Origin: Bacillota bacterium
GTDB lineage: Bacteria > Bacillota > Clostridia > Saccharofermentanales > Fastidiosipilaceae
DNA length: 64,000 nt
Direction of reading: 5' to 3'
NCBI GenBank assembly: GCA_030057555.1
Contig: JASGUU010000087.1
Location: forward strand, 44,623-108,622
Shown: piece after piece, positions 10,518-19,010 of the stretch
How the letters are laid out: every line of letters starts with the position of its first letter
Numbering within the stretch: the first letter of the stretch is position 1
The notes under the pieces: generated by a model
What the model was told of the DNA's origin: nothing
The model's input: only the letters and a program-made list of their open reading frames with translations
The model's database searches: none
Program-made: the position numbers and the translations under genes

Positions 10518-11936
10518 CTAGTTCTCAATGCGCCGGCGAATGTCGATGACGTCCGCGGCGAGCTGGCTGTCGGGATTTTCCCGCAGTTCTTCGCCGATTT
10601 TGTCACAGCTGTAGATCACGGTTGAGTAGTGGCGGTTGAAGTCGCGGCCAATCTGCTCATAGGGATGGGAGAGCACCTCGCGGCAGAGATACATGGCGAT
10701 GGAACGGGGCTCGGCGATGTCCTTGTTCCGGCGCTTGGAGACGAGATCCTCGGTACGGAGATTGAAGTAGCGGGCCACCACGTCCATGATGATCTGCGTC
10801 GTGACCTTTCGGTTGGCGGTCGGGCTGATGAGATCCTTCAGGGCATCGCGGACGATGGGCAGGCTCAGCTCGCCAGCCAGCAGGGAGTAGGCGCTGACGG
10901 TCTTGAACGCGCCATCCAGCTCGCGGATGCTGGAGCGGATGTTGGCGGCGATATAGTCGGCGACATCATCGGGCAGAAAGAGCCCCGACTGGTCGGCGAG
11001 CTTGAGCAGAATGGCGAGGCGCGTTTCGTAGTCCGGAGCCTGAATGTCGGCGATGAGACCGGAGGAGAAGCGCGTCACCAGGCGCTCCTCAATGGTGGTG
11101 AGACTCTGCGGTGGCTTGTCGCAGGTCATGACGATGTTGCGGTCGTTGACGAAAAGGGCGTTGAAGGTGTTGAAGAATTCTTCCTTCGTCCGGTCCTTTC
11201 CGGTCAGCAGCTGGATGTCGTCGATCAGGAGGAGGTCGCAGCTGCGGTATTTGTTGCGGAATTCCTCATAGCGGTTGTTGCGCGAGGCAGCGACAAACTC
11301 GTTGACGATCTGTTCGCACTGGACATAGATCATGCGCCGCCGCGGCTGGTGGGTCTGGACATAGTTGCCGATGGCCATCATCAGATGGGTCTTCCCGAGG
11401 CCGGAGCCGCCGTAGATAAAGAGAGGATTATAGTTGCGGTCGCCGCCCTGCTTGGCCACGGCCTCGCAGGCGGCATGGGCAAAGCGGTTGCCGGAGCCAA
11501 CAATGAAGTTTTCAAAGGTCATCAGCGGGTCCAGGCGCGAGGCATCGTAGGACTCGGTCCAGGTCGGCGTCCGGGCAGGTGCGGCCACACTCGCGGCCAC
11601 GGAGTGGACGGGCTCGCTGCGGCGCCGGGGCGGGGGGGAGGCCACGGCGGCCGTCATCCCGGGATCGCTGAGCTCACCGGTTTTCTCGTCCCGCAGCAGC
11701 AGATTGACCAGTGCCGGCGTATGGGGATCGAGGGTCGAAACGATCTGCCTGATCCGCGGCAGATACTCGTTGATAAAGCTGTAGCTGGTCAGATTCGGGG
11801 AGACGAGGGTGATCCCGGGGCCCGTTTCCGGCAGCACCTCGAGATCGCGAAACCACGCGTTAAACGTGATGCCGGAGGTTTCGCGCCGCAAAATCTCCTT
11901 GATCTGTTCCCATAGTACTTGGCGATCGTCGGTCAT
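10518..11936 (-). CDS. dnaA: Chromosomal replication initiator DnaA
   Basis: A 472-residue AAA+ initiator. Domain I starts at TDDRQVLWEQIKEILRRE, a Pro/Ala-rich linker follows, then Walker A GGSGLGKTH (K182) and Walker B LLLIDDIQLL. The C-terminal DNA-binding domain is recognisable by SKRRNKDIAEPRSIAMYL. Its box-contacting loop is unusual: FNRHYSTV at residues 433-440 where most DnaA have FGGRDH(T/S)TV, and Ser412 where Gln is usual. I prefer the ATG at 11936, where family homology starts and a GAAGAG-type site precedes it; an upstream in-frame ATG at 11981 would add 15 residues without homology. Confidence 0.96.
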   Translation of the reverse strand: MTDDRQVLWEQIKEILRRETSGITFNAWFRDLEVLPETGPGITLVSPNLTSYSFINEYLPRIRQIVSTLDPHTPALVNLLLRDEKTGELSDPGMTAAVASPPPRRRSEPVHSVAASVAAPARTPTWTESYDASRLDPLMTFENFIVGSGNRFAHAACEAVAKQGGDRNYNPLFIYGGSGLGKTHLMMAIGNYVQTHQPRRRMIYVQCEQIVNEFVAASRNNRYEEFRNKYRSCDLLLIDDIQLLTGKDRTKEEFFNTFNALFVNDRNIVMTCDKPPQSLTTIEERLVTRFSSGLIADIQAPDYETRLAILLKLADQSGLFLPDDVADYIAANIRSSIRELDGAFKTVSAYSLLAGELSLPIVRDALKDLISPTANRKVTTQIIMDVVARYFNLRTEDLVSKRRNKDIAEPRSIAMYLCREVLSHPYEQIGRDFNRHYSTVIYSCDKIGEELRENPDSQLAADVIDIRRRIEN

Positions 11937-11990
11937 CTGGCCTACTCTTCTATCCTTCTGGCTGCCCGCAGCCAGCTCCATCTCGTCGAA

Positions 11991-12032
11991 AGCGGTATCC
12001 GCTATTCTATCAGACCTGAGAGCGGTCAGGTC
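11991..12032. promoter_or_regulatory. Two dyads upstream of dnaA
   Basis: AGCGG-tat-CCGCT (11991-12003) and GACCTGA-gagcgg-TCAGGTC (12013-12032) lie 55-97 bp upstream of the chosen dnaA start, with a TAGAAT-like hexamer on the minus strand between them. They could be operator or leader structures for dnaA. No canonical DnaA box was seen in this gap. Confidence 0.4.
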
Positions 12033-12145
12033 GGCTGGATGACAGTTGTGTCTCCATTATGTTACATCTTTTTTTCAGAAGCGTCGGCAGCCCGGATCCG
12101 TTATCATCAGTCGCAGCTTAGCTTTTGCTTCGGGAGGAGAGAGCC

Positions 12146-12949
12146 ATGCGCATCATCCACGAGAGTATTGGTCCACAGGAATGCCCCTTTACCGCCTATC
12201 TGCCGGATCGCTGGGCGGAGTCCGCCTTCGGAGCGCGGCCCGGCATGCTCGTTCTGCCCGGCGGGGGCTATGGTTTCACTTCGCCGCGTGAGGCCGAGCC
12301 CATCGCCCTCGCCTGGACCGCGGCCGGCTACAACGCCTATGTGCTGCACTACACGACGGTGCCCGGCACGTACTGGCCGACCGCACTGACGGAGGCCATG
12401 GCGGCGCTGCTGCGCATCCGCGCCATGGCGGCTGACTGGGATCAGGACCCCGGACGCGTGGCGGTGACCGGTTTCAGTGCCGGCGGGCATCTGGCCGCGG
12501 ATCTGGCCTGTGTGTCGGCGGATATGGAGTTTCTGGCCGGGCTCGGCCTCGCCCCCGCCGCCGTCCGCCCGGACGCCGCCGTGCTCTGCTACCCCGTCAT
12601 CTCTGCTACGGACGTATGGCACCGTGGTTCTTTCGAGAATCTGCTGGGCGACAGGATCGACGATCCCGCCGCCCTCGCCCGGGTCAGCCTCGAGACACGG
12701 GTGACCCCGGAGACACCGCCCTGCTTTCTCTGGCATACGGCCAACGACGAGGCTGTGCCGGTCGCGAACAGCCTGCTCTTTGCCGGGGCGCTGGCGCGGG
12801 CGGGGGTACCCTTTGAACTGCATGTCTACCCGGACGGGGAACATGGCCTCTCGCTCGGGAGCTGGTTCGTCGATACGCCGCAGCCGCCGGTTCAGGGCTG
12901 GATCGCCGCGGCGCGGAACTGGCTGGACGGGGTTTTCGGGTGCCGGTGA
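12146..12949 (+). CDS. Alpha/beta hydrolase (BD-FAE/acetyl-xylan esterase-like)
   Basis: A 267-residue cytoplasmic serine hydrolase. It has an oxyanion-hole motif VLPGGGYGFTS near residues 35-45, the nucleophile elbow GFSAGGH, and a late His in DGEHGLSLG, giving a Ser-Asp-His triad. This is the pattern of the esterases that deacetylate sugars or act as kynurenine formamidase-like enzymes. GGAGGAGA lies just before the ATG at 12146. It stands alone, divergent from dnaA. No signal peptide is present. The substrate is not determinable. Confidence 0.85.
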   Translation: MRIIHESIGPQECPFTAYLPDRWAESAFGARPGMLVLPGGGYGFTSPREAEPIALAWTAAGYNAYVLHYTTVPGTYWPTALTEAMAALLRIRAMAADWDQDPGRVAVTGFSAGGHLAADLACVSADMEFLAGLGLAPAAVRPDAAVLCYPVISATDVWHRGSFENLLGDRIDDPAALARVSLETRVTPETPPCFLWHTANDEAVPVANSLLFAGALARAGVPFELHVYPDGEHGLSLGSWFVDTPQPPVQGWIAAARNWLDGVFGCR

Positions 12950-12964
12950 CGGGCTTTGTCTAAA

Positions 12965-12994
12965 TTGACGCTGTGGATGTGAGATTGCTATAAC
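12965..12994 (+). promoter_or_regulatory. Sigma-A-type promoter of the ABC operon
   Basis: TTGACG (12965-12970) and TATAAC (12989-12994) are separated by 18 bp, about 70 bp before the binding-protein start. No other gene lies between. Confidence 0.65.
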
Positions 12995-13063
12995 GTAACG
13001 AAGCTGATACAGGCCGGCCGGCTCCGGCTGACCGGGCGCTTTCTTGCGGAGGAGGAATTGAAG

Positions 13064-13870
13064 ATGAAAAAGGGTAGACGCATGCTGGCCCTGCTGCTGG
13101 CGCTGGTACTGGGAGCGGGTCTCGTGGCCTGTCAGAAACAGGAAGCGAAGAATGCCTTTGCGAAGCCGGAGGATCTGAAGGGCCGGCGGCTCTCGGTGCA
13201 GGCAGGTACGACGGGTCAGGATCTCGCCGAGGAGCTCAGCGGGAAGGAGAATGTCAGTGCCTTCGAGCGCTATGCCGACGCGCTGACGGAACTCAAGCAG
13301 AAGAAGGTTGACGGCCTGGTGATGGACGGCGAGCCGGCGAAGCTGCTGGTGGCCGCGAATCCGGAGCTGGTGATTCTCGACGAGGCGCTGGCGGTCGAGG
13401 AATATGCGATTGCGGTGAAGAAGGGCAACAGCGAGCTGCTCGAGGCCATCAATGCCGTGATTGAGGAGCAGAAGGCGAGCGGCGAGATCGAGCGGAATGT
13501 GCAGGCCTATCTCGAGGATGAGGTGAAGGCGGCCGAGACGCTCGACTACAACGAGGCAGCGACCGGCGGCGAACTGCGGCTCGGGACAGAGTCGGGCTTT
13601 GCGCCCTATGAGAGCCGCATCGGCGACAGGATCGCCGGCAGCGACATCCAGCTGGGGGCGGATATCGCCCGTTCGCTGAACATGAAGCTGGTGGTGGAGG
13701 ATATGGCGTTTGACGGTCTGCTGGTGGCGCTGGACAAGGGCACGATTGATCTGGTGGCGGCCGGCATGACGGTGAATGAGGAGCGCAGGCAGAGCGTCGA
13801 TTTCAGTGTGCCGTATTTCAGCGCCACGCAGGTCATCATCATCCGCGCCGAGGATCTGAAAAAGCCGTGA
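13064..13870 (+). CDS. Amino-acid ABC substrate-binding lipoprotein, apparently circularly permuted
   Basis: A 268-residue extracellular binding protein of the SBP_bac_3 (polar amino acid) family. A lipoprotein signal peptide ends LVAC, with Cys at about residue 23. The domain halves are in reverse order. Residues about 35-150 match the second lobe plus C-terminal tail of normal family members (LKGRRLSVQAGTTG, KVDGLVMDGEPAKLLVAANP, EYAIAVKKGNSELLEAINA). Residues about 170-265 match the normal N-terminal lobe (LRLGTESGFAPYES, DMAFDGLLVALDKGTIDLVA, VDFSVPYFSATQVIII). A similar EDLK motif sits at both ends. GGAGGAGG precedes the ATG at 13064; a TTG two codons earlier is less likely. First gene of a three-gene importer. 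Confidence 0.9.
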   Translation: MKKGRRMLALLLALVLGAGLVACQKQEAKNAFAKPEDLKGRRLSVQAGTTGQDLAEELSGKENVSAFERYADALTELKQKKVDGLVMDGEPAKLLVAANPELVILDEALAVEEYAIAVKKGNSELLEAINAVIEEQKASGEIERNVQAYLEDEVKAAETLDYNEAATGGELRLGTESGFAPYESRIGDRIAGSDIQLGADIARSLNMKLVVEDMAFDGLLVALDKGTIDLVAAGMTVNEERRQSVDFSVPYFSATQVIIIRAEDLKKP

Positions 13871-14781
13871 CGGCGGACGGACCGCATCAGGAGCTGCCGG
13901 GGCACAGCGTAAGCGACGCCACGGGAGTCAGCCGGCGCCCGTCCGGTACGGGTGCCGGAGCGGCGCTGTCATCCGCAGGTGCCTGGACGCGGTTTTCGCG
14001 CAGTCCGTGGTTCAATCCGCTGATGGTGACGCTGCTGGTCGCTGTGGGTGTGGTCTATTTCTTTATGACGGGTGGCGGGCCCAGGGCCAGGCTCCAGCGT
14101 CTGGCCGAGGTCTACCTGACGCAGGATCGCTGGCGCTGGCTGCTGTCGGGACTCGGTTCGACGCTGGTACTGACCCTGATTGCGGCGGTGACCGGTGTCA
14201 TGATCGGCCTCGTGCTGTCCGTGATCCGCATGGCCTGGCGGGCGGGGGCGCCGATCCCGCTGCTGAATCTCTTTGCCGAGACCTATGTGACGGTGGTGCG
14301 CGGGACGCCGGTGACGGTCCAGCTGATGATCATCTACTTTGGTTTGTTCGCGGATCTGCCGGTGAGCCGGGTGCTGGCGGCGGGCCTGGCCTTCGGGATC
14401 AACTCGGGGGCCTATGTAGCCGAGATTTTCCGTGCCGGCATCGAGTCCGTCGATGGGGGACAGATGGAGGCGGCGCGTTCACTGGGGCTGCCCTATCTGC
14501 TGGCGATGCGGAAGGTTGTGCTGCCGCAGGCGTTTCGCAACGTCCTGCCGACGCTGGTGAACGAATTCATCACGCTGCTCAAGGAGACGGCCGTCGCCGG
14601 CTACATCGCCGTCGAAGATCTGACGCGCGAGGCCAACAATATCCGTACCAAGACCTTCGACATAGGCCCTCTCTATGTGACGGCTCTGATCTATCTGGTG
14701 CTGGTGCTGCTGCTGACGCTGCTGCTGCGCCGCGTGGAAAGGAAGCTCCGTGAAGGTGATCGAAGTCAGGTCAATATCTAA
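13867..14781 (+). CDS. Polar amino-acid ABC transporter permease (HisM/GlnP type)
   Basis: A 304-residue membrane protein. A hydrophilic N-terminal segment of about 45 residues is followed by a first transmembrane helix (FNPLMVTLLVAVGVVYFFM) and then the permease core starting GLGSTLVLTLIAAVTGV. The inner-membrane EAA-like loop reads EAARSLGLPYLLAMRKVVLPQ. The GTG start overlaps the binding-protein stop by 4 bp (GTGA), indicating translational coupling. The extra first helix and hydrophilic leader are longer than in typical 215-230-residue members. It probably forms a homodimer with the ATPase encoded next. Confidence 0.92.
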   Translation: MTADGPHQELPGHSVSDATGVSRRPSGTGAGAALSSAGAWTRFSRSPWFNPLMVTLLVAVGVVYFFMTGGGPRARLQRLAEVYLTQDRWRWLLSGLGSTLVLTLIAAVTGVMIGLVLSVIRMAWRAGAPIPLLNLFAETYVTVVRGTPVTVQLMIIYFGLFADLPVSRVLAAGLAFGINSGAYVAEIFRAGIESVDGGQMEAARSLGLPYLLAMRKVVLPQAFRNVLPTLVNEFITLLKETAVAGYIAVEDLTREANNIRTKTFDIGPLYVTALIYLVLVLLLTLLLRRVERKLREGDRSQVNI

Positions 14782-15496
14782 GGCCTACGGCGACAACCTC
14801 GTGCTGGATGAGGTGTCGCTCGAAGTCGGGCGCGGCGAGACGATTGCGATCATCGGACCGTCGGGTTCGGGGAAGAGCACGCTGCTGCGCTGCATGAACC
14901 GGCTCGAGGAGGTCGACAGCGGAGAGATTTTTATCGACGGCGAGGCGATCACCGGGCGGGGGGGCAGGCGGCTGGATCTGGTGCGGCGGCGCATGGGCAT
15001 GGTGTTCCAGCAGTTCAACCTGTTTCCGCACCTGACGGTGGCCGGAAACATCACGCTGGCGCCGGTGAGTCTGCGGATGATGCGGCCGGCAGCGGCGCGC
15101 GAGCGGGCGCGGGAGCTGCTGCGGCAGGTCGGGCTCGAGGAGAAGCTCGACAGCTGGCCGGATCAGCTGTCAGGTGGCCAGAAGCAGCGGGTGGCCATCG
15201 CGCGGGCGCTGGCGATGGATCCCGAGGTCATGCTCTTTGACGAGCCGACTTCGGCGCTCGACCCGGAGATGGTGGGCGAGGTGCTGCGTGTGATGCGCGA
15301 TCTCTCCGAAGCCGGCATGACGATGCTGGTGGTCAGCCACGAGCTCGCCTTTGTGCGGCAGGCGGCGACGCGGGTGCTGTTTATGGATGCGGGGAAGCTG
15401 GCGGTGGATCTGCCGCCGGCCGAATTGTTCGACCGGCCGCCGAATCAGCGCATCCGCGATTTTCTGGACGCCGTGCAGCAGAAGGACGCGGTCTAG
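14750..15496 (+). CDS. Polar amino-acid ABC transporter ATP-binding protein (GlnQ type)
   Basis: A 248-residue ATPase. It has Walker A GPSGSGKST, the Q-loop in GMVFQQFNLFPHLT, the signature LSGGQKQR, Walker B VMLFDEPTSALD and the switch VVSHELAF. The GTG start lies inside the permease gene (32-bp overlap) and has AAAGGAAG upstream. It completes the importer operon begun at 13064. The exact amino acid cannot be read from sequence. Confidence 0.95.
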   Translation: MKVIEVRSISKAYGDNLVLDEVSLEVGRGETIAIIGPSGSGKSTLLRCMNRLEEVDSGEIFIDGEAITGRGGRRLDLVRRRMGMVFQQFNLFPHLTVAGNITLAPVSLRMMRPAAARERARELLRQVGLEEKLDSWPDQLSGGQKQRVAIARALAMDPEVMLFDEPTSALDPEMVGEVLRVMRDLSEAGMTMLVVSHELAFVRQAATRVLFMDAGKLAVDLPPAELFDRPPNQRIRDFLDAVQQKDAV

Positions 15497-15568
15497 GCAG
15501 CAGCGCCACCGTGCGGTGACCGGCAGAGCGAGGTCCTTCGTTGTCAAAAAACCGGGTTGTGAACAGAG

Positions 15569-15592
15569 CGGTGCATAAAAATGCACCGTTTT
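15569..15592 (+). terminator. Terminator of the ABC operon
   Basis: CGGTGCAT-aaaa-ATGCACCG is a perfect 8-bp stem with a 4-base loop followed by TTTT. It lies about 75 bp past the ATPase stop. Confidence 0.65.
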
Positions 15593-15759
15593 GCATAGAC
15601 GCTGCGTTATATTCATCTACTTGCATATTTATGCAGAGAAAGTGACAAAACACGGCTTTTTGACACCTCCATGTGTCGCTGAACAAGTGAGCATTCGTTT
15701 CTGCCCCGGATTTGGGGCAGCAGCGTCTTTTTTGACCATCGCAGTTCCCGAACGCCCGC

Positions 15760-16449
15760 CTATGTTTTGCGACGGCGCAGCAGGCGATAGATCACACTCA
15801 CGAGCCAGCAGACCAGCAGCATCAGCAGGCCGCCGGTGGAGTTCAGCAGCAGATCATTGATGTCGACGATGCGCCAACAGCTCCCGCTGAGCATGTTGAT
15901 GGCAAGCTGGCCGAGCTCGATCAGCATGCTGATGAGAATAATGGTGCTCTGAACAATCACGATACGATCGCCGAGACCGGTGAGGATGCCGCCGCTTCTG
16001 CGCCGGCGGGACCGGGGCTTTGCCCAGCGCCACCAGGCGGCGGCGAGCCAGAACAGCAGGGCGGCGGGCATCAGCAGGACGAGATTGCCCACCTGATTGA
16101 TCAGAAAGGTGCGCATGGGCGCCGCGTTGCCCCGGGCGAGCTCGGAGTTCGAGAGTGTCCAGGAATGGAGGAGTGATGTGAAAGGGCGCAGGACGATGGC
16201 GCCGGCCTCGTACAGTTCCGCGAGGCTGGCTCGGCTGCGGCCGAAGGCCGGCAGTGGGAAAAAGACGGCGGCGGCGAGGGTGACGAGGTAGAAGGCGGCG
16301 AGAGCGGCCAGCACGGCAGCGCAGAGGCGCTGCTTCCGGACCAGGCGGCCGGAGCGTGAACGCCCGGGGAGACAGGCCAGAGCGAAGGCCAGTACGGCGG
16401 CAATCAGGGCAGGGGGCAGCCAGCTGCGCCAGAATGTGAATAATCGCAT
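15760..16449 (-). CDS. VanZ-like membrane protein
   Basis: A 229-residue protein with about five hydrophobic segments. The VanZ-like features are NQVGNLVLLMPAALLFW near residue 115, LISMLIELGQLAIN, and the motif RIVDINDLLLNSTGGLLML near the C-terminus. VanZ gives low-level teicoplanin resistance in Tn1546, but chromosomal homologues are widespread with unknown roles. No vancomycin-resistance genes are nearby. No clear ribosome-binding site precedes the ATG. It ends convergently with the ABC operon. Confidence 0.8.
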   Translation of the reverse strand: MRLFTFWRSWLPPALIAAVLAFALACLPGRSRSGRLVRKQRLCAAVLAALAAFYLVTLAAAVFFPLPAFGRSRASLAELYEAGAIVLRPFTSLLHSWTLSNSELARGNAAPMRTFLINQVGNLVLLMPAALLFWLAAAWWRWAKPRSRRRRSGGILTGLGDRIVIVQSTIILISMLIELGQLAINMLSGSCWRIVDINDLLLNSTGGLLMLLVCWLVSVIYRLLRRRKT

Positions 16450-16540
16450 GAGGCCATGATAGCAGGTGGGAAGGAGAGTCTGGTGTCAGAAAAGATGCGC
16501 AAACTGTAAGAATGACGTAGCATTCTCTTGATGATTAAAA

Positions 16541-16549
16541 TGGTATAAT
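16541..16549 (+). promoter_or_regulatory. Extended -10 promoter element
   Basis: TGGTATAAT, an extended -10 box, lies about 95 bp before the phospholipase-like gene. No good -35 hexamer is visible, which is tolerated with an extended -10. Confidence 0.5.
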
Positions 16550-16643
16550 CGCCGCAGATTTGACATATAGAGACGAAATAACTCCGCCCTGAGGGGCAGT
16601 TGGAACAGCCGTATCCGACATAAAAGAAAGTTTTGATTTATAT

Positions 16644-17252
16644 ATGAATGTACAGTCCCACTGGTACATGTCGAAGCTGATCATCCGTGAAGTCAACCGG
16701 CGCCTGCCGATTCACATCTCCGAGACGGCTTTTGTGGCCGGATCGATTCTCGCCGACTACAGCCTGATCACGCTGCGTCACAAACATCTGACGACCAGAT
16801 CGCTCGACTTTATCAAAGAGAACATCCACTTTATGACGACGGTCGGTCCGGAGTTTGAGATTCTGGCCGACAACTATCTCGTTGCCTATCACCTGGGTAT
16901 CATTACGCACTATATCTGCGATTTCTTCTGTGAGGCGCACAGCGGCGAGACCTTTGGCAATACGCGTGAGCATATGCAGTATGAGGATTTCCTCGACAAC
17001 TACCGCTATACCCATGCGGAGCAGCTGGCCAGGCTCGAATGGTCCCAGGATATTTCGCCGATGCGCAGCCCTGAGGAGATCAACGATTTTCTCGACAGTG
17101 AGCTCGCCGCCTACCGCAGTCAGGGACAGTCGGTGCGCCGGGATCTGGAGCTCGCGATAGGCAATTCCATAGCCATCCTGTATTCCATGGCCGTGATCCG
17201 CCTGACGCAGATGGAACTGCTGCCGTCGGCGGTGGTGGTGACCAGCCGCTAG
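16644..17252 (+). CDS. Zinc-dependent phospholipase C family protein
   Basis: A 202-residue, all-helical protein related to the S1/P1-nuclease-like phospholipase C family common in Clostridia. His and Asp residues placed as in the zinc site are HWYM near the N-terminus, GSILADYS, FIKENIHFM, YHLGIITHYICDFFCEAH and EHMQYE. No signal peptide is seen, as in many short clostridial members, so an intracellular role is possible. The ribosome-binding site is poor and the leader of about 95 bases is AT-rich. A strong terminator follows. Confidence 0.75.
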   Translation: MNVQSHWYMSKLIIREVNRRLPIHISETAFVAGSILADYSLITLRHKHLTTRSLDFIKENIHFMTTVGPEFEILADNYLVAYHLGIITHYICDFFCEAHSGETFGNTREHMQYEDFLDNYRYTHAEQLARLEWSQDISPMRSPEEINDFLDSELAAYRSQGQSVRRDLELAIGNSIAILYSMAVIRLTQMELLPSAVVVTSR

Positions 17253-17276
17253 AGGCACATCGCCGCGGCCCTGAGA

Positions 17277-17302
17277 ACAGCCGGGTGTACCGGCTGTTTT
17301 TA
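17277..17302 (+). terminator. Intrinsic terminator
   Basis: ACAGCCGG-gtgta-CCGGCTGT is a perfect 8-bp stem followed by TTTTT, located 24 bp after the phospholipase-like gene. Confidence 0.9.
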
Positions 17303-17376
17303 CGCACTACAAGCTGGAATGGGCTCTGCATGCCGGGGTGGGCTTTGGGGCCGCCCTGTATTTTCGTGCCTTCTGT

Positions 17377-18906
17377 CTACCTGTTCCGGGCCGGCGGCGG
17401 AGGCCAGTGTCCGCCGCGTTGGCCGGACAGTCTGTAGTTGCGGTCCGGGGGCAGCATGGCAGGTGCCTCATAGCCCACGAGACTGCCGCCTGAGATCCAG
17501 TTCCGGTCATCGCCGTAGAGGGCGTCCATGAGTTCCCGCGTCAGCCGCTCAAGTACGGGAGCGAGTGTCGGATCTCCTGCCGCGGCGGCAGCGAAGAGAT
17601 CCTGCCTGTCGCAGGGATCGGCGACGACGTCGAAGAGCTGGCGGCGATTGCCGCAGGGATAGTAGATCAGCTTGTGCCGGCCGTCGGTGACCATGCGGGT
17701 GGCCGTGAGATCATCGGAGATCTCACCGTAGACCAGCGTACGTGACTGTGAGGCGAAGAGGCTGACGCCGTCGACGCTGTCGGGGATCGGCAGCTCGCAG
17801 AGATCGAGCAGGGTGGGCATCAGATCCTCGAGGCAGCCGAGGCGGGCGGAGCTCTCCCCGATGCCGGGGGCGAGGCGGGCCAGCATGGGTCCCGAGAGTA
17901 TGAGCGGAATGTGGGCCGCGTTCTGGTAGAAGCTGCGCTTGGCCACCATGCCGTGGTCGAAGAGCATGTCCCCATGATCCGACGTGAACACGATGATGGT
18001 GTTGTCGAGCCAGCCGTGCTCGCCGAGGCTCCCGATCACGCGGCGCAGCTGGTGGTCGATCAGGGTGCACTGGGCATAGAAGGCGCGGCGGGCCTGACGG
18101 ATGTCGTCGGCCGAATAGCCGGCGGCGGCCCGGCCGAGCAGCCGCAGCGCCGTGTCGTCGCCGGCTGCCTCGTCGTCCCGGGCTGCACGGCGCGACCAGT
18201 CGCCCCAGACGGGCTCCGGGATCTCGACATCGCGGTAGAGATCGAGATAGGAAGAGAGCGGCACGAGCGGGGGGTGCGGATAGGCGTAGGAGAGATAGAG
18301 CAGGGCGGGGCGCGTGGGATCGAGGCGCTGGATGATGCGGATCATCTGGTTCGTGGTCCAGACCGTGCCGTGCGCCTCCTCGGGCAGATGCCAGGGACGC
18401 GTCTCGTAGGAGTTGTTCGCGAGGCCGTGGTCGAATTCGCGGCCGGCGAGGCCCTGTTCGCCGAGCCAGATTTGATAGTCGTCGACGACGCCGAACTGAT
18501 AGCGGCCCTCCTCGAGCAGCACGACGTCATCGAAGCCGATGCGGCTGCGCTGCGGATAGACGTGGAGCTTTCCGGCCGCCCAGGTCTGGTAGCCGGCCGA
18601 ACCAAAGCACTCGGCAAGAGTCGGCAGCGCCGGCATCGGCAGGCGCTCGAGGTAGACGCGGTCGCCGTGCATGCGCGGCGTGGTGCCGGTCATCAGTGAG
18701 CGGCGCGCCGGGATGCAGACGGGGCAGCTCGAATAGAATTGCGTGAAGCGGATGCCGTCCCGGGCCAGACGGTCGAGCGTGGGGGTCTTGATCGCCGGAT
18801 GACCGGCCACCCGCAGCAGGTCGGCCGTCCAGTGGTCGACCGTAACGAGCAGTACGTTCGGCCGCTCCGGGCGTTCAAAGGGTCGCAGATCGAGATGACT
18901 GGGCAT
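17377..18906 (-). CDS. Cytoplasmic sulfatase (alkaline phosphatase superfamily)
   Basis: A 509-residue arylsulfatase-like hydrolase. The N-terminus has NVLLVTVDHW with the metal-binding Asp. The formylglycine-type motif is CIPARRSLMTG (Cys64), a C-x-P-A-R form, with Ala in place of the more common Ser. Further metal ligands are in FTSDHGDMLFDHG. No signal peptide is visible, suggesting action on imported sulfated sugars or phosphonate/phosphodiester substrates. The ATG at 18906 has GGAGGT upstream; a longer in-frame ORF to 19026 lacks homology. No maturase (anSME) gene is in the window. Confidence 0.88.
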   Translation of the reverse strand: MPSHLDLRPFERPERPNVLLVTVDHWTADLLRVAGHPAIKTPTLDRLARDGIRFTQFYSSCPVCIPARRSLMTGTTPRMHGDRVYLERLPMPALPTLAECFGSAGYQTWAAGKLHVYPQRSRIGFDDVVLLEEGRYQFGVVDDYQIWLGEQGLAGREFDHGLANNSYETRPWHLPEEAHGTVWTTNQMIRIIQRLDPTRPALLYLSYAYPHPPLVPLSSYLDLYRDVEIPEPVWGDWSRRAARDDEAAGDDTALRLLGRAAAGYSADDIRQARRAFYAQCTLIDHQLRRVIGSLGEHGWLDNTIIVFTSDHGDMLFDHGMVAKRSFYQNAAHIPLILSGPMLARLAPGIGESSARLGCLEDLMPTLLDLCELPIPDSVDGVSLFASQSRTLVYGEISDDLTATRMVTDGRHKLIYYPCGNRRQLFDVVADPCDRQDLFAAAAAGDPTLAPVLERLTRELMDALYGDDRNWISGGSLVGYEAPAMLPPDRNYRLSGQRGGHWPPPPARNR

Positions 18907-19010
18907 GCCTGGTACCTCCGTCACGCATGGAATTAACGATACTATACCGGACGGCGGGGCTGAATTTATGTCAGAATCAGAAGTGAGACATCGCAGAGGA
19001 GGTGCAGAAG

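Noticed and set aside
10190..12145. Canonical DnaA boxes (TTATCCACA)
   Set aside because: Both gaps around dnaA were read on both strands; only variants with one or more mismatches were found.
15760..16449. Vancomycin or teicoplanin resistance locus
   Set aside because: Only a VanZ-like membrane protein is present; vanHAX, vanRS and vanY are absent, and VanZ homologues are common without resistance.
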